A DNA stretch of 48,575 bases from Marinomonas sp. CT5 (GCF_018336975.1 NZ_CP025572.1:402628-451202), one strand, 5' to 3'. Shown: positions 16,743-24,948, counted from the first letter of the stretch. The notes: a model not told the origin generated them from the sequence alone. Numbers and translations are program-made.

Positions 16743-17537
16743 ATGAATTTAGAATTACAAGATAAAGTTGCCATTGTTACTGGCGGCGGTATGGGCATTG
16801 GTAAAGATGTGGCAATGTTTTTGGCTGAGGAAGGTTGCGATGTTGTTATTTGTTCTCGCACCCTGTCTGTTTTAGAAAAAACCGCTGAAGAAATTTCGGC
16901 GGCTACTGGTCGTCGTGTCTTGCCTGTTGTGTGTGATACAACGGACATGGACTCTGTGGAGGCAATGGTCGCAACAGCGGCAAAAGAGTTTGGTCGAATC
17001 GACATCTTAGTTAACGGTGCGGCGGCGCCTTCGGGTGTTGTGCGTAACTCGATTGAATTTGCTAACGACTACGAGTTATTAGGCGATTTGGATACTAAGG
17101 TAATTGGTTACTTCCGTTGTGCGAAAGCTGTGGTTCCTTACATGAAGAAACAAGGTTTTGGTCGCATTGTGAACATTGGTGGCTTAACGGGTCGTAGCAG
17201 CAAAGTCATGTCAGGTATGCGTAACCTTGCCATTGTTCACATGACGAAAAACTTGTCTGATCAGCTTGGTCCTCACGGCATCACTTGTAACATCATTCAC
17301 CCTGGCGTGGTTGATACCCCTCACATTCAAGAGTTATACGAGCGTGAAGGCAAGTTACAAAATAAAACGCCTCAGGAAGTAGAGCAAGGCTACATTGATG
17401 TTACACCAATTCGCCGTACGTTAGCTCCCGTTGAAATTGCTTGGTTAATCGGTTTCTTGGTATCGCCAAAAGCCGGTGCGGTAACAGGTGAGTCTATAGG
17501 TATTGATGGCGGACTAACGCGCGGTATATTCATTTAG
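16743..17537 (+). CDS. Short-chain dehydrogenase/reductase-fold protein lacking the Tyr-x3-Lys motif
   Basis: This 264-residue protein has a classical SDR cofactor motif TGGGMGIG at 13-20 and a Rossmann fold. The strand-4 motif reads NGAA (91-94) instead of NNAG. Aligning the following helix (HMTKNLSDQLG) puts S157 where the catalytic tyrosine should be and N161 where the lysine should be, within SGMRN. The usual serine-bearing motif reads NIGG. The C-terminus has the SDR ending TGESIGIDGG. An MRN-type SDR subgroup lacking the Tyr/Lys pair is, from memory, not rare in databases, so it is likely functional but with different chemistry, or a non-redox role. GAGG precedes the ATG; it sits mid-operon. 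Confidence 0.87.
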   Translation: MNLELQDKVAIVTGGGMGIGKDVAMFLAEEGCDVVICSRTLSVLEKTAEEISAATGRRVLPVVCDTTDMDSVEAMVATAAKEFGRIDILVNGAAAPSGVVRNSIEFANDYELLGDLDTKVIGYFRCAKAVVPYMKKQGFGRIVNIGGLTGRSSKVMSGMRNLAIVHMTKNLSDQLGPHGITCNIIHPGVVDTPHIQELYEREGKLQNKTPQEVEQGYIDVTPIRRTLAPVEIAWLIGFLVSPKAGAVTGESIGIDGGLTRGIFI

Positions 17538-17548
17538 GAGGCAGCACG

Positions 17549-18583
17549 ATGAGCGGAACAATTTTAGTTTCTACAGTCGGCCAAGGTGTCGTCAAAAGTG
17601 CAGATAATGGACAAACATGGCATCGCCTTGGTTTAGGTCAAGATATTGAATTTGATGCTATTACTCGTTCATTGGATGTAGATCCTGCGAATCCAAGCAC
17701 ACTATATATTGGTACGGATGTTGGGTTGTGTGTCAGTAAAGATGCAGGCGCCAAATGGCATCGTATTGATTCGCCTTTCAATGGTGAAACCGTTTGGAAA
17801 GTAGCGGTTGACCCTAATGATTCAATGCGAATTTTTGTGGGTACTGGTGCACCATCACGTGCTGTTTTGTGGCGTACAAAAGATGCGGGTAAAACATGGG
17901 ATCGTGCACCTGTTGAAATCCCTGAGTTTTGTGCTGGTGTGAGTAAGCCTCGCTTATTAGCCTTTGCTTTTGATCCAACTGACAGTAATAAGGTTTGGTT
18001 TGGTTTAGAAGAAGGTGGTCTATTTAAGAGTGTGAACGGTGGTGATACATGGGAACGTATCGATGATCGTTTATTGTGGGACTTTAATTCAGACATTCAC
18101 ACTATTCAAGTTATGCCTAACCACGGACAAAAAGTCATTGTTGTTGTATGTGTTAACGCGGTTTATCGTAGTTTTGATGATGGCGAAACATGGGAAGGCG
18201 TAATCGCAAAAGATGAATTTGGTTTGTATTACGCACGCTCAACTGCTGTACCTATGGGCACAGAAAGTACTATTTATTTAAGTGTCTCTGATGGTACTCC
18301 AGGTACAACTAGCCAAATTTTTGTTTCTCATGATGCGGCTGCAACATGGCAGTTATTGCCCTTTCCACTACAACCAAACTCATGTGTTTGGGGGATTCAT
18401 GTAAATCCAGCTAACCCAAATCAAGTGGTTGCTGGTACTAAGTATGGACACTTGTTTACTAGTGATAAAGCCGGCCTATCTTGGAAAAAAGAATGGCGTG
18501 AATTCAGCGAAATTTCGGATGTGCTTTGGACACCCGCCGAAGCTGTTATTGAAGCTGCTCATACCTCTGTAATCAAAAAATAG
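17549..18583 (+). CDS. BNR/Asp-box repeat beta-propeller protein (sialidase/YCF48-like), cytosolic
   Basis: This 344-residue protein has about seven Asp-box motifs of the form S-x-D-x-G-x-T-W: SADNGQTW, SKDAGAKW, TKDAGKTW, SVNGGDTW, SFDDGETW, SHDAAATW and TSDKAGLSW. They are spaced about 40-55 residues apart, which predicts a six- or seven-bladed beta-propeller. There is no signal peptide (it starts MSGTILVSTVGQG), so unlike most sialidases it should stay in the cytoplasm. GGAGG precedes the ATG and the gap to the SDR is only 11 bases. Lactonase and scaffold roles are both known for propeller folds; which applies here is unknown. Its place in a catabolic operon suggests hydrolysis or isomerisation of an intermediate. 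Confidence 0.85.
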   Translation: MSGTILVSTVGQGVVKSADNGQTWHRLGLGQDIEFDAITRSLDVDPANPSTLYIGTDVGLCVSKDAGAKWHRIDSPFNGETVWKVAVDPNDSMRIFVGTGAPSRAVLWRTKDAGKTWDRAPVEIPEFCAGVSKPRLLAFAFDPTDSNKVWFGLEEGGLFKSVNGGDTWERIDDRLLWDFNSDIHTIQVMPNHGQKVIVVVCVNAVYRSFDDGETWEGVIAKDEFGLYYARSTAVPMGTESTIYLSVSDGTPGTTSQIFVSHDAAATWQLLPFPLQPNSCVWGIHVNPANPNQVVAGTKYGHLFTSDKAGLSWKKEWREFSEISDVLWTPAEAVIEAAHTSVIKK

Positions 18584-18614
18584 TGGTGTGATCGTATATA
18601 AATAGGTGATGAAC

Positions 18615-19073
18615 ATGAAAGTGAAAATCAATCGTACCCATATATCTTTATTCGTATCCGACCCAGATGCCTCTGCAGATTGGTATGAAGATGTTTTGTC
18701 TATGGAGAAAAACGCTCGTAATGGTGACGAATGGGTAATGATGAGCTTTGGTGACAAGCACCATGATATTGCTTTGATTAGAGCGCCTGAAGGTTCTGCA
18801 AAAGGAGTGATTGGTCTACAGCATTATGGCTTGGAGATCGATGGCGATTTGACCACCTTGCGCAGACTCTATGGCATGTTGCTGACTAAAAACGTCCCGA
18901 TTGTCAAAACTACGGATCATGAAGTAGGTATTGGACTGTATTTTGAGGATCCAGATGGCAACCGCTTAGAGTTCTTTTTAGAAACAGAGCATGACGATGA
19001 GTTAGGTAAGCAACGCTTTAGAGCGACCGATGCCCCAAGTCGTCCACTCGTACTTGAACCCATTTTTGACTAA
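18615..19073 (+). CDS. VOC-superfamily protein with a His-His-Glu metal triad (possible extradiol dioxygenase or isomerase)
   Basis: This 152-residue protein has one pair of vicinal-oxygen-chelate modules. Metal-ligand candidates are H9 in RTHISLFV, H70 in GLQHYGLEI and E119 in DPDGNRLEFF, the same 2-His-1-Glu order as type I extradiol ring-cleaving dioxygenases. Single-domain VOC proteins also include glyoxalases and resistance proteins, so this is only a candidate. ATG at 18615 is chosen because AGGTGA precedes it by five bases. In an operon with an MhpA-like hydroxylase, a hydrolase and an MhpD-like hydratase it would fill the otherwise missing ring-cleavage step. Confidence 0.8.
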   Translation: MKVKINRTHISLFVSDPDASADWYEDVLSMEKNARNGDEWVMMSFGDKHHDIALIRAPEGSAKGVIGLQHYGLEIDGDLTTLRRLYGMLLTKNVPIVKTTDHEVGIGLYFEDPDGNRLEFFLETEHDDELGKQRFRATDAPSRPLVLEPIFD

Positions 19074-19092
19074 TTTTGTAAGGATTTTATTC

Positions 19093-19695
19093 ATGAAAGA
19101 AGCTAATTTTGGCCCATACCATATTCGTAAATGGTTCTACCATTACGAAGAGACCTTAGCCAACGAAACGGGCAAGTTGGCCGATGGTGAACCTGTTAAA
19201 AAATATGTTATTGCGGCAGCTGTTCATAATCCATTTGCTAATACCTATTCAGAAGATTTGTCTAGTTTGATCAATCAGTCTCCAGAGCTCGGCAAAGAGT
19301 TTGGTCGCCGTATCAATGAAGTCGCCGGTGACAATGAGATTGTTAGCTATGGTAAGTCGGTTCTGGTTGGCGCCTTTGGCGAATACGAACACGGTAATGC
19401 TTTTCTTACGAATCCAGCTGCTGACCCTGTACGTGCTGCTGTCGGTGGTGGTAAATCTTGGGTGCCATCAACCGGTAAGGTGGGTGCTCCTGGTGCGACC
19501 ATCGACGTGCCATTGGCTCATAAAGATGCTTTATATGTGCGCTCTCATTATGACTCAATAGCCGTCTCTTTTAACGATGCGCCACGTAATGACGAAATCT
19601 TGATTATCTGGTCATTCGCTACTCGTGGTCGCTTACATGCTCGCCTTGGTGGGTTAGAAGCGAAAGATGTTAAAGGTGAAAATGGCCTCGTTTAG
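19093..19695 (+). CDS. Amino acid synthesis (DUF1185, AA_synth) family protein
   Basis: This 200-residue protein matches the AA_synth/DUF1185 family by its opening IRKWFYHYEET, the segment VIAAAVHNPFA, the core SYGKSVLVGAFGEYEHGNA and the ending IIWSFATRGRLHARLGGL. The family name comes from early annotation; no reaction is firmly assigned to it as far as I know. ATG at 19093 follows AAGGA; an upstream in-frame start would overlap the VOC gene. It lies among ring-degradation-type genes, so an amide or lactam/lactone handling role is possible but unproven. Confidence 0.82.
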   Translation: MKEANFGPYHIRKWFYHYEETLANETGKLADGEPVKKYVIAAAVHNPFANTYSEDLSSLINQSPELGKEFGRRINEVAGDNEIVSYGKSVLVGAFGEYEHGNAFLTNPAADPVRAAVGGGKSWVPSTGKVGAPGATIDVPLAHKDALYVRSHYDSIAVSFNDAPRNDEILIIWSFATRGRLHARLGGLEAKDVKGENGLV

Positions 19696-19736
19696 AGGTC
19701 ATTTTTAACGGGGCGTTTTGTATAGAGGTAAGAGCA

Positions 19737-20582
19737 ATGACAATGTCGAGTAGCAGCCACTTTTTTACCAGCGATGGACTTAGCTTACATTACCTTAAAT
19801 GGGGCAATGGCAAGGTACCTGTGGTCATGCTTCATGGTCTACGTGGCTTTGCTCAAACTTGGCAAGACTTAGTGGATGCTTTGGGTGAAGACTTTACTTG
19901 CTATGCGTTGGACCAGCGCGGGCGCGGGGATAGTGATTGGGGACCAGCAGAAGATTATAACGCTGACACTTATGTAAAAGATTTTACACGATTCGTTGAT
20001 CATTTAGCGCTAGATCGCTTCGTCTTGATCGGTCACTCGTTAGGTGGACAGAATGCCGTAGAATTCGCGCGACGACACCCTGATCGTGTGATGGCGATGG
20101 TAATTGAAGATATTGGCCCCGGTTCTTCAAAACAAGGTGAAGGCGCAGAACGTATTCGTCGTGAAATGCGCAATACACCTTTAAGCTTCGCTTCATGGGA
20201 AGAGGCCAAAGCTTTCTGGACTAAGTCACGCCCAAACTTAACCGAACAAGCACTTCAAGCGCGTTTGAATCATTCGTTCCGCGAAAAGGACAATCGAGTG
20301 ATGTGGAAGCATGATCAAAAAGGCATTGCTGAAGCGCGATTGAGCATTGAGCCGATAGATTTATGGCCCGCTTTTAAAGCAATCAATTGTCCTACTTTAT
20401 TGGTAAAAGGTGGTAATTCTGACTTTTTATCCAATCAAACTGTTATAGAAATTATGGCATCTAACAATGATGTTGTTCAGACCGTTCAGATAGATGGAGC
20501 TAGTCACTACGTTCATGATGATCAACCTGAAAAATTCAATGACTCAGTGGTTCGGTTCATGAAAATGGTTCTTACAGATTAG
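19737..20582 (+). CDS. Alpha/beta-hydrolase-fold hydrolase (MhpC/PcaD-like)
   Basis: This 281-residue hydrolase has the oxyanion region VVMLHGLRG at 29-37, the nucleophile elbow GHSLGG with S101, a likely acid residue in GGNSDFL, and the catalytic histidine in GASHYVHDD near the C-terminus. The size and motif set fit C-C bond hydrolases of meta-cleavage pathways and enol-lactone hydrolases alike. A GAGG site precedes the ATG. Placed between the AA_synth gene and the flavin hydroxylase, it probably cleaves a ring-opened product or a lactone. Confidence 0.88.
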   Translation: MTMSSSSHFFTSDGLSLHYLKWGNGKVPVVMLHGLRGFAQTWQDLVDALGEDFTCYALDQRGRGDSDWGPAEDYNADTYVKDFTRFVDHLALDRFVLIGHSLGGQNAVEFARRHPDRVMAMVIEDIGPGSSKQGEGAERIRREMRNTPLSFASWEEAKAFWTKSRPNLTEQALQARLNHSFREKDNRVMWKHDQKGIAEARLSIEPIDLWPAFKAINCPTLLVKGGNSDFLSNQTVIEIMASNNDVVQTVQIDGASHYVHDDQPEKFNDSVVRFMKMVLTD

Positions 20583-20593
20583 AGGTCTTTCAA

Positions 20594-22207
20594 ATGAAAA
20601 TAAAAAAAACCGATGTTGTAATTGTTGGCGGTGGTCCAAATGGCGTGACATTAGCCAATTATCTGGGCATGTATAATATCAAAACAGTATTGCTCGAGGC
20701 ATCAGCCGAGATTTTACCTTACCCACGAGCAGTGGGAATGGACGACGAAGCACTGCGAGTGTTGCAAGGTGTTGGTCTAGCCGAAGTGGCTGTTAAAGAC
20801 ATGATTGCGAATGTTCCGCTGCGTTATTACAACGCTCGAGGAGTCTGTTTTGCGGAAGTGAAGCCGAAGGCTGCCCAGTTCGGCTGGCCGATGCGTAATA
20901 TGTTCATGCAACAGCTCTTGGAAGTAACTCTGCGCGAGGGTTTAAGCCGTTTTGATTCTGTAGATTTGAGCCTTGGTCATTCAATGACCAGTATAACGGA
21001 AGAGAATGACAAGGTGGTGTTGACCGTTACCGATCCGTCCGGTGAAGAATATCGCCTTGAAGCGGCCTATGCGGTTGGCGCAGACGGTGGTCGTTCAGAA
21101 GTCCGTAAGCAGACAAACATAGGTTTCTCTGGATTAACCCACCCGGCAAAATGGGTCGTAGTGGATGCGGCGAATGACACCCTCGATGCCCCCTTTACGG
21201 CACTACATGGTGACCCAGTAAGACCCTTTGTTTGTATTTATCTACCTTATCAACATCGTCGTTGGGAATTTATGTTATTCCCTCATGAGAAAGAAGAGGA
21301 TATCTGCCAAGAAGACGTTATTCGTGGCCTGATTCGTCGTCACATTGGTGACAAAGTAGATAGCCTTGATATCGTACGCATTCGTGCTTATACGCATAAT
21401 TCCCGTGTCGCGGATACCTTTGTCAAAGGCCGAGTATTGCTATGTGGTGATGCGGCACATATTACACCGCCATGGGCGGGTCAGGGTCTTAACTCGGGAA
21501 TTCGTGATGTGGTTAATATCGGCTGGAAAATTGCTGCCGTGGTTAAAGGCCTGGCATCCCCCCAAATTTTACAAAGTTATGATGACGAGCGCCGAGGTCA
21601 TGCGACTGACTTGGTCGGTTTGGCCGATAATATGGGCGCGATTCTTGGAATGACCAACCCTATTATGGCGGGTATCCGCGACTGGATGTTCAAAGCAACA
21701 GATTCCGTAGACAGTTTGCGTGAGCATTTGGTGGAGTTCAAATTTAAGCCTAAAGCTCATATCGTTAAAGGTATCGTTTATCATGAAAGTGAAGAAGTCT
21801 ACGAAGATACGTTAGTCGGAAAATTGTTTATTCAGCCTGACGTAGAAACGGCTGAAGGCAAGAAAGAGAAACTTGATACAGTGTTAGGTGATTGGTTCTC
21901 AATAATTGGCTATCGCGTCAATCCCACTGATTACATGTCAGAAGAAAACCTTGCGTTTTGGAACAAGATGCAAACCCAATATATTCAAGCTAACCCTTCT
22001 CGCAGTGGCTTAAGTCATGACGAGCGGTTAAAAGCATCCGGTTGCGTCAGCATTGAAGACATAGATAACAATTTATCCGATTGGTTCGGTCAAGCCCGTG
22101 ACAAAATTGCCATCATTCGCCCAGATCGATTTGTTGCCGCGTTAACGTCTGCCAAGCGTTTGAATGAAGTGTTGGATGAGCTGCGTGCCAAACTTACTGC
22201 TAAATAA
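20594..22207 (+). CDS. FAD-dependent aromatic hydroxylase (MhpA-like flavoprotein monooxygenase)
   Basis: This 537-residue enzyme carries the three group A flavoprotein monooxygenase motifs: GGGPNG at 12-17 for the ADP part, VGADGGRS at 161-168 (the DG motif), and GDAAH at 285-289 followed by PPWAGQGLNSG. PYPRAVGMDDEALR near residue 42-55 and the length are typical of the MhpA branch, which hydroxylates phenylpropanoid or related phenolic acids using NAD(P)H and O2. It begins eleven bases after the hydrolase gene. It is the only oxygenase in the operon apart from the possible VOC dioxygenase, so it probably prepares the ring for cleavage. The substrate is unknown. Confidence 0.9.
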   Translation: MKIKKTDVVIVGGGPNGVTLANYLGMYNIKTVLLEASAEILPYPRAVGMDDEALRVLQGVGLAEVAVKDMIANVPLRYYNARGVCFAEVKPKAAQFGWPMRNMFMQQLLEVTLREGLSRFDSVDLSLGHSMTSITEENDKVVLTVTDPSGEEYRLEAAYAVGADGGRSEVRKQTNIGFSGLTHPAKWVVVDAANDTLDAPFTALHGDPVRPFVCIYLPYQHRRWEFMLFPHEKEEDICQEDVIRGLIRRHIGDKVDSLDIVRIRAYTHNSRVADTFVKGRVLLCGDAAHITPPWAGQGLNSGIRDVVNIGWKIAAVVKGLASPQILQSYDDERRGHATDLVGLADNMGAILGMTNPIMAGIRDWMFKATDSVDSLREHLVEFKFKPKAHIVKGIVYHESEEVYEDTLVGKLFIQPDVETAEGKKEKLDTVLGDWFSIIGYRVNPTDYMSEENLAFWNKMQTQYIQANPSRSGLSHDERLKASGCVSIEDIDNNLSDWFGQARDKIAIIRPDRFVAALTSAKRLNEVLDELRAKLTAK

Positions 22208-22229
22208 CTACTAAAAGTAGGAGAGCCTG

Positions 22230-22991
22230 GTGTTGGAAGAGCAAATTGCAAAGAGGTTGTTTGAAACACGTCGTGACAGTATTGCTATCCCTTTGATTGA
22301 TGACCTTTCCAAGCAAAATATTGCGTTTGGGTATCAAGTTCAAAAAGCGATTATTGATCTGAATAAACAAGCGGGTAACAAGCTAATAGGTTGGAAAGTT
22401 GCATTGTCTAATCAACCTGCTTTAGATCGTTTTGGCTTGGAAGAACCGATTTATGCGCCGCTATTTGCAGCAAATATACTGTCTAGTCATTTAGCTCAAG
22501 AGCAGGTTATTGCGCCTAAAATTGAATCTGAAGTTCTGTTTGTTTTGGGGGAAAGTCTTTCTGGGTCTGATGTGTCTGACGACGAAATATTGGCCTCTAT
22601 TGCCTGGATGGCTCCCGCTATTGAAGTTGCGGATTGCCGTCTTAAAGATTGGAAGTTCGATATTAGTCACTTTGTGGCTGACAATGCGGCAGCGGGCTTT
22701 TATCAGGTTGGTAAGCTGGTTCCCTTTAATGTTAATGAACTGGAAATGATAGGTGACTCTTGTCTGTTAGAAACAGCTGTTATGAGTGAAGTCGGTTCTA
22801 TGGAAAATGTTTTGGGTGGGCCACTTGGTTCAGTCGTGCGCATGATACGTGGGGTTTTGGCTATTTTTGGTGAAATAAAAGCCGGGCAACAGTTTTTGAG
22901 TGGTTCTTTGACCAAGCCTGTAGATATGGTGCCGAGCCATACTTATCGCCTTCACTTGCTTGGTCAGAGCCTATTACTTCATTACAACTAA
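22230..22991 (+). CDS. 2-Keto-4-pentenoate hydratase family enzyme (MhpD-like)
   Basis: This 253-residue member of the fumarylacetoacetase-fold hydratase/decarboxylase family has the marker segments LIGWKVALSN, the acidic metal-binding region APKIESEVLFVL, and APAIEVADCR, which provides a further acidic ligand. Family members hydrate 2-hydroxypentadienoates or decarboxylate oxalocrotonate after ring cleavage. It starts with GTG at 22230 behind AGGAG. The gene follows the hydroxylase as in mhp-like pathways. No aldolase equivalent to MhpE is visible in this window. Confidence 0.88.
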   Translation: MLEEQIAKRLFETRRDSIAIPLIDDLSKQNIAFGYQVQKAIIDLNKQAGNKLIGWKVALSNQPALDRFGLEEPIYAPLFAANILSSHLAQEQVIAPKIESEVLFVLGESLSGSDVSDDEILASIAWMAPAIEVADCRLKDWKFDISHFVADNAAAGFYQVGKLVPFNVNELEMIGDSCLLETAVMSEVGSMENVLGGPLGSVVRMIRGVLAIFGEIKAGQQFLSGSLTKPVDMVPSHTYRLHLLGQSLLLHYN

Positions 22992-23006
22992 CCTGCAGGT
23001 AACGTT

Positions 23007-23405
23007 ATGACTGATAAATTTGATAAAGGCCTCATCACTCGTAAAGCCGTCTTAGGCAATGCGTATGTTGATAACTCAATTAACAACGCGACTAATTTTA
23101 CGCGCCCACTTCAGCAGTTAGTAACAGAGTATTGCTGGGGAGATGTATGGCAGAGAGATGGGCTGGAAAAGCGAGAACGTAGTTTGATCAATTTGGCCAT
23201 GATTGCAGCGCTTAATCGCCCTCATGAATTAGCTTTACATGTCCGCGGTGCTGTGAATAACGGCGTCACTCTCATTGAAATTCGCGAAGTTTTATTACAG
23301 GTGGCTATTTACTGCGGTGTACCAGCATCGATCGATGCCTTTCGATCAGCCAGTGCGGTATTAAAAGAAATGGGGCTGGATTTAGATGCCTCTGAATTAG
23401 CCTAA
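23007..23405 (+). CDS. Carboxymuconolactone decarboxylase family protein (PcaC-like)
   Basis: This 132-residue protein has the CMD-family layout. EYCWGDVWQRDGL and RSLINLAMIAALNRPHEL are followed by HVRGAVNNGVTLIEIREVLLQVAIYCGVPAS, which matches PcaC-type gamma-carboxymuconolactone decarboxylases. It has no CxxC motif as found in AhpD-like peroxidases. It lies 15 bases after the hydratase. A true protocatechuate branch is unlikely, since no pcaB, pcaD or pcaGH is nearby, so it may decarboxylate a different lactone or keto acid. Confidence 0.87.
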   Translation: MTDKFDKGLITRKAVLGNAYVDNSINNATNFTRPLQQLVTEYCWGDVWQRDGLEKRERSLINLAMIAALNRPHELALHVRGAVNNGVTLIEIREVLLQVAIYCGVPASIDAFRSASAVLKEMGLDLDASELA

Positions 23406-23434
23406 TCGTCTTATGTCCAAATAATGCTAATGGA

Positions 23435-23453
23435 GCGCATGGTCTTCATGCGC
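23435..23453 (+). terminator. Hairpin between the CMD and ALDH genes (weak terminator or processing site)
   Basis: GCGCATG / CATGCGC with a five-base loop is followed by CTTCCTTTCTT, T-rich but interrupted. It may reduce readthrough into the last ALDH gene. Confidence 0.35.
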
Positions 23454-23500
23454 CTTCCTTTCTTATCATCCCACCCACAATATAAAAAGAGATCGTAACC

Positions 23501-24931
23501 ATGCTTGAATCCAGTTATCCATTTTACTTGGCTAATGAAGCTGTTTATGCCAACACGGATTTGTCGGTTCATAATAAATACTCTAATGAAGTCGCGACAA
23601 AAGTGGCTATGGCCAGTGCTGCTGATATTGATAAAGCCATTGCCGCAGCAGATGGGGCGAAAGATGCCATGAAAGCTATGCCAGCTTATCAGCGTCAAGC
23701 CATTTTGCAGCATTGTATAACTCGTTTTAAAGAGCGCTTTGAAGAGTTAGCTTATGCGCTGTGTATTGAAGCAGGTAAACCTATCAAAGACTCGCGCGGA
23801 GAAGTAACACGATTAATTGATACTTTCCAAATAGCAGCTGAAGAAGCCACTCGAATTTATGGTGAAGTCATGCCAATGGACATTTCTGCGCGTGCAGCAG
23901 ATTACCAAGGTATGTGGAAGCGCGTTCCTATTGGTCCATGTTCGTTTATTTCGCCGTTTAATTTTCCGTTGAATTTAGCTGCGCACAAAATTGCTCCTGC
24001 AATCGCTGCGGGTTGTCCTTTTGTTCTAAAACCAGCCAGCTTAACGCCAGTGAGTGCTTTGATTGTTGGTGAAATTCTAGCCGAAACTGATTTGCCAAAA
24101 GGTGCATTCTCGATTTTACCTTGTCATCGTGATGGTGCCGATTTGTTTACGACTGATGAACGTTTGAAATTGTTAAGTTTCACTGGTTCCCCAGATGTTG
24201 GTTGGGCGTTGAAAGCCAAAGCGGGTAAAAAGCCGGTTGTACTTGAACTTGGTGGCAATGCGGCTTGCATTGTTGATGAAGGGACTGATTTAAATGACGC
24301 TATTCAACGCATTGTATTCGGTGCGTATTACCAGTCTGGACAAAGTTGTATCAGTGTACAGCGTATTATCGTGCATGAATCTCTTTATGATGATGTTAAA
24401 CAACGGCTTACTCAGGCGGTGAATGCTTTAGTGTCGGGCAATCCATTAGATGAAAACACCTTTATTGGTCCAATGATTACTGAAAAAGAAGCGGTTCGTT
24501 TGCATACTTGGATAGAAGAAGCCGTTGCTGGTGGCGCAACCGTGTTAGCGGGTGGTACACGAAGTGGTGCTATGTTGGATGCTACCTTGATGGAAAATGT
24601 AGACCCTTCTATGTCTGTGTCTTGCCAAGAAGTGTTTGGTCCAGTGGCTATTATGTCATCCTTTAGTGATTTTGATGCTGCGTTAGAAGAAGTAAACAAT
24701 TCCGTATTTGGTCTACAAGCAGGAATCTTTACCAAAGATATTTATAAAGCCTACAAAGCTTGGGATGTACTAGAAGTCGGTGGCGTTGTCATTGGTGATG
24801 TACCTTCTTGGCGTGTTGATCATATGCCCTATGGTGGTGTCAAAGACAGTGGCTTGGGACGTGAAGGTGTGCGCTTCGCAATAGAAGACATGACTGAGAT
24901 GAAGCTTATGGTATTGCGTACTCCTAAATAG
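23501..24931 (+). CDS. Aldehyde dehydrogenase (third of the locus)
   Basis: This 476-residue enzyme has SPFNFPLN at 151-158, FTGSPDVG at 227-234, catalytic E249 in VLELGG and catalytic C283 in QSGQSCIS. SPFNFPLN and QSGQSCIS recall the lactaldehyde/glyceraldehyde-3-phosphate-type non-phosphorylating branch more than the two ALDHs upstream. Last gene of the operon, ending at a strong terminator. It probably oxidises a short aldehyde released late in the pathway, for instance an aldolase product; this is inference. Confidence 0.92.
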   Translation: MLESSYPFYLANEAVYANTDLSVHNKYSNEVATKVAMASAADIDKAIAAADGAKDAMKAMPAYQRQAILQHCITRFKERFEELAYALCIEAGKPIKDSRGEVTRLIDTFQIAAEEATRIYGEVMPMDISARAADYQGMWKRVPIGPCSFISPFNFPLNLAAHKIAPAIAAGCPFVLKPASLTPVSALIVGEILAETDLPKGAFSILPCHRDGADLFTTDERLKLLSFTGSPDVGWALKAKAGKKPVVLELGGNAACIVDEGTDLNDAIQRIVFGAYYQSGQSCISVQRIIVHESLYDDVKQRLTQAVNALVSGNPLDENTFIGPMITEKEAVRLHTWIEEAVAGGATVLAGGTRSGAMLDATLMENVDPSMSVSCQEVFGPVAIMSSFSDFDAALEEVNNSVFGLQAGIFTKDIYKAYKAWDVLEVGGVVIGDVPSWRVDHMPYGGVKDSGLGREGVRFAIEDMTEMKLMVLRTPK

Positions 24932-24948
24932 GGTATAGCGTTATGAGC

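Noticed and set aside
17638..18096. 152-codon open frame on the minus strand inside the BNR gene
   Set aside because: It is antisense to a gene with seven repeated motifs in frame, and the translation is low-complexity with no ribosome site.
20594..22991. Classical mhp (3-hydroxyphenylpropionate) cluster
   Set aside because: MhpA-, MhpC- and MhpD-like genes are present, but mhpB, mhpE, mhpF and mhpR/mhpT are missing and unrelated genes are interleaved, so the named pathway is not supported.
23007..23405. Protocatechuate branch of the beta-ketoadipate pathway (pcaC)
   Set aside because: No pcaB, pcaD, pcaGH or pcaIJ lies in the window; the CMD protein alone does not establish the pathway.
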